Source: JAZKBN01 sp040388605 (GTDB lineage: Bacteria > Bacteroidota > Bacteroidia > Cytophagales > Flexibacteraceae). Taken from it: a stretch of 64,000 nucleotides of DNA. Under the pieces are notes generated by a model that was not told the origin of the DNA, made no database searches, and saw only the letters and a program-made list of their open reading frames with translations. This document shows positions 63,460 through 64,000 of the stretch, piece after piece (the first letter of the stretch is position 1; every line of letters starts with the position of its first letter). The translations under genes were made by a program, and so were the position numbers. The stretch covers positions 1 to 64,000 of the forward strand of contig JAZKBN010000006.1 in NCBI GenBank assembly GCA_040388605.1, in the 5' to 3' direction.

Positions 63460-64000
63460 GCGGTGGTACCTTGTGGTACCATGTTCCCTGATAGCATCAC
63501 GGTGGGCAACAGTAGGGTAGCCGGCATTACGATGCCAGTGATATTCCGGGTGCTTTTCGGCAAGATTTTGCATAAGTGCATCACGATGCGTTTTGGCCAA
63601 AATTGATGCTGCGGCTATTGATACAAATCGCCCGTCGCCGCCAATGAGGCATGTATGCGGGATTTGGCCGTATGGCTTAAAACGATTGCCATCAACAAGC
63701 AGGCTGTTATAAGGGTGCTGTATTTGGTCTAATGCCCGGTGCATAGCTAAAAAGGAGGCATTCAGGATATTTATTTCATCTATCTCAAAATTATCGGCCT
63801 CGCCGACCGCCCATGCAAGGGCATTGGCAATTATTTCGGTCCTGAGCAGGTTACGGGTTTCGGCGTTCAGCTTTTTACTGTCGTTAAGCAGGGGGTGGTT
63901 CCAGTTTCCGGGCAGAATTACGGCAGCGGCAACTACGGGGCCTGCCAAACAGCCACGGCCGGCTTCATCGAGCCCGACTTCAACTAAATGCTCTTCGTAA
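63403..64000 (-). CDS. rnhB: Ribonuclease HII, 5' end beyond the window
   Basis: About 199 residues seen; the frame stays open to the right edge, where YEEHLVEVGLDEAGRGCLAG contains the first catalytic Asp and Glu (DEAGRG). A shorter start at a Leu codon near 63948 would cut off this active-site motif and must be wrong. Further motifs: LNDSKKLNAETR, NIYxASFLAM-like ILNASFLAMHRAL, LVDGNRFKP (third Asp), and SIAAASILAKTHRDALM (last catalytic residues). It removes ribonucleotides from DNA. The C-terminal end overlaps the dehydrogenase tail-to-tail. Confidence 0.93.
   Translation of the reverse strand, partial: YEEHLVEVGLDEAGRGCLAGPVVAAAVILPGNWNHPLLNDSKKLNAETRNLLRTEIIANALAWAVGEADNFEIDEINILNASFLAMHRALDQIQHPYNSLLVDGNRFKPYGQIPHTCLIGGDGRFVSIAAASILAKTHRDALMQNLAEKHPEYHWHRNAGYPTVAHRDAIREHGTTRYHRLSFRLLQPADTELLSEDI

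Noticed and set aside
1..64000. tRNA or rRNA genes
   Set aside because: I checked the intergenic gaps for T-loop-like GTTCRA patterns with acceptor stems and found none that fit.

Overview
The window looks like chromosomal DNA of a free-living Bacteroidota bacterium, probably of the Chitinophagales/Sphingobacteriales type. The evidence is type IX secretion (T9SS) C-terminal sorting domains on large secreted proteins, promoters of the Bacteroidota form (TTG or TTTG, then TAnnTTTG), lack of Shine-Dalgarno sites, and typical Bacteroidota families (DUF4905-, DUF4890- and DUF6089-like proteins, and a CBS protein next to nadK). Genes are dense and mostly housekeeping, on both strands. I see no rRNA, tRNA, insertion sequence, CRISPR array or prophage. 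A 10-base N run at 14426-14435 marks an assembly gap, and the first ~50 bases look like an unreliable contig end.

Layout. 1-3300: the 5' end of sucA, a mazEF-type toxin-antitoxin pair whose toxin is frameshifted, queE, and a glutaryl-CoA dehydrogenase. 3405-17856: the most distinctive part, five consecutive paralogous genes on the minus strand (900-930 residues each). Each encodes a signal peptide, a C-x7-C-x5-C module, exactly twelve NHL-like repeats, Ig-like segments and a T9SS sorting tail. They form a 14.5 kb array of secreted or surface beta-propeller proteins of unknown role. 18107-25354: an ABC exporter, then a tetR-tolC-emrA-emrB tripartite efflux operon with a perfect palindrome in the tetR promoter. 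25505-28318: two small secreted proteins of unknown function and a GapN-type aldehyde dehydrogenase.

28599-37945: mutS2, a pabA/trpG-type amidotransferase, an alpha/beta hydrolase, CBS protein, nadK, two DUF6089-type outer-membrane proteins and an NlpC/P60 hydrolase. 38013-42873 (minus): purN-murD, a thioredoxin-NHL (NHLRC2-like) protein and xerD. 43121-47119: zinc alcohol dehydrogenase, PLP deaminase/desulfhydrase, DUF4890-like protein, Crp/Fnr regulator and an F420-reductase-like dinucleotide-binding protein. 47262-48617 (minus): pyrH-frr. 49436-58751: DUF4905 protein, uvrC with an acidic N-terminal extension, two multi-pass membrane proteins and a GH31 alpha-glucosidase between them. 59035-64000: a Rossmann protein, PAP2 phosphatase-sixA-merR, a low-GC HEPN/nucleotidyltransferase pair, a malate/L-lactate dehydrogenase and the 5' part of rnhB.

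The best candidates for something undescribed are the 12-repeat NHL/T9SS array with its invariant cysteines, and the possible link to a separate thioredoxin-NHL protein in the same window. Functions for the array are not given because the sequence does not reveal a substrate.
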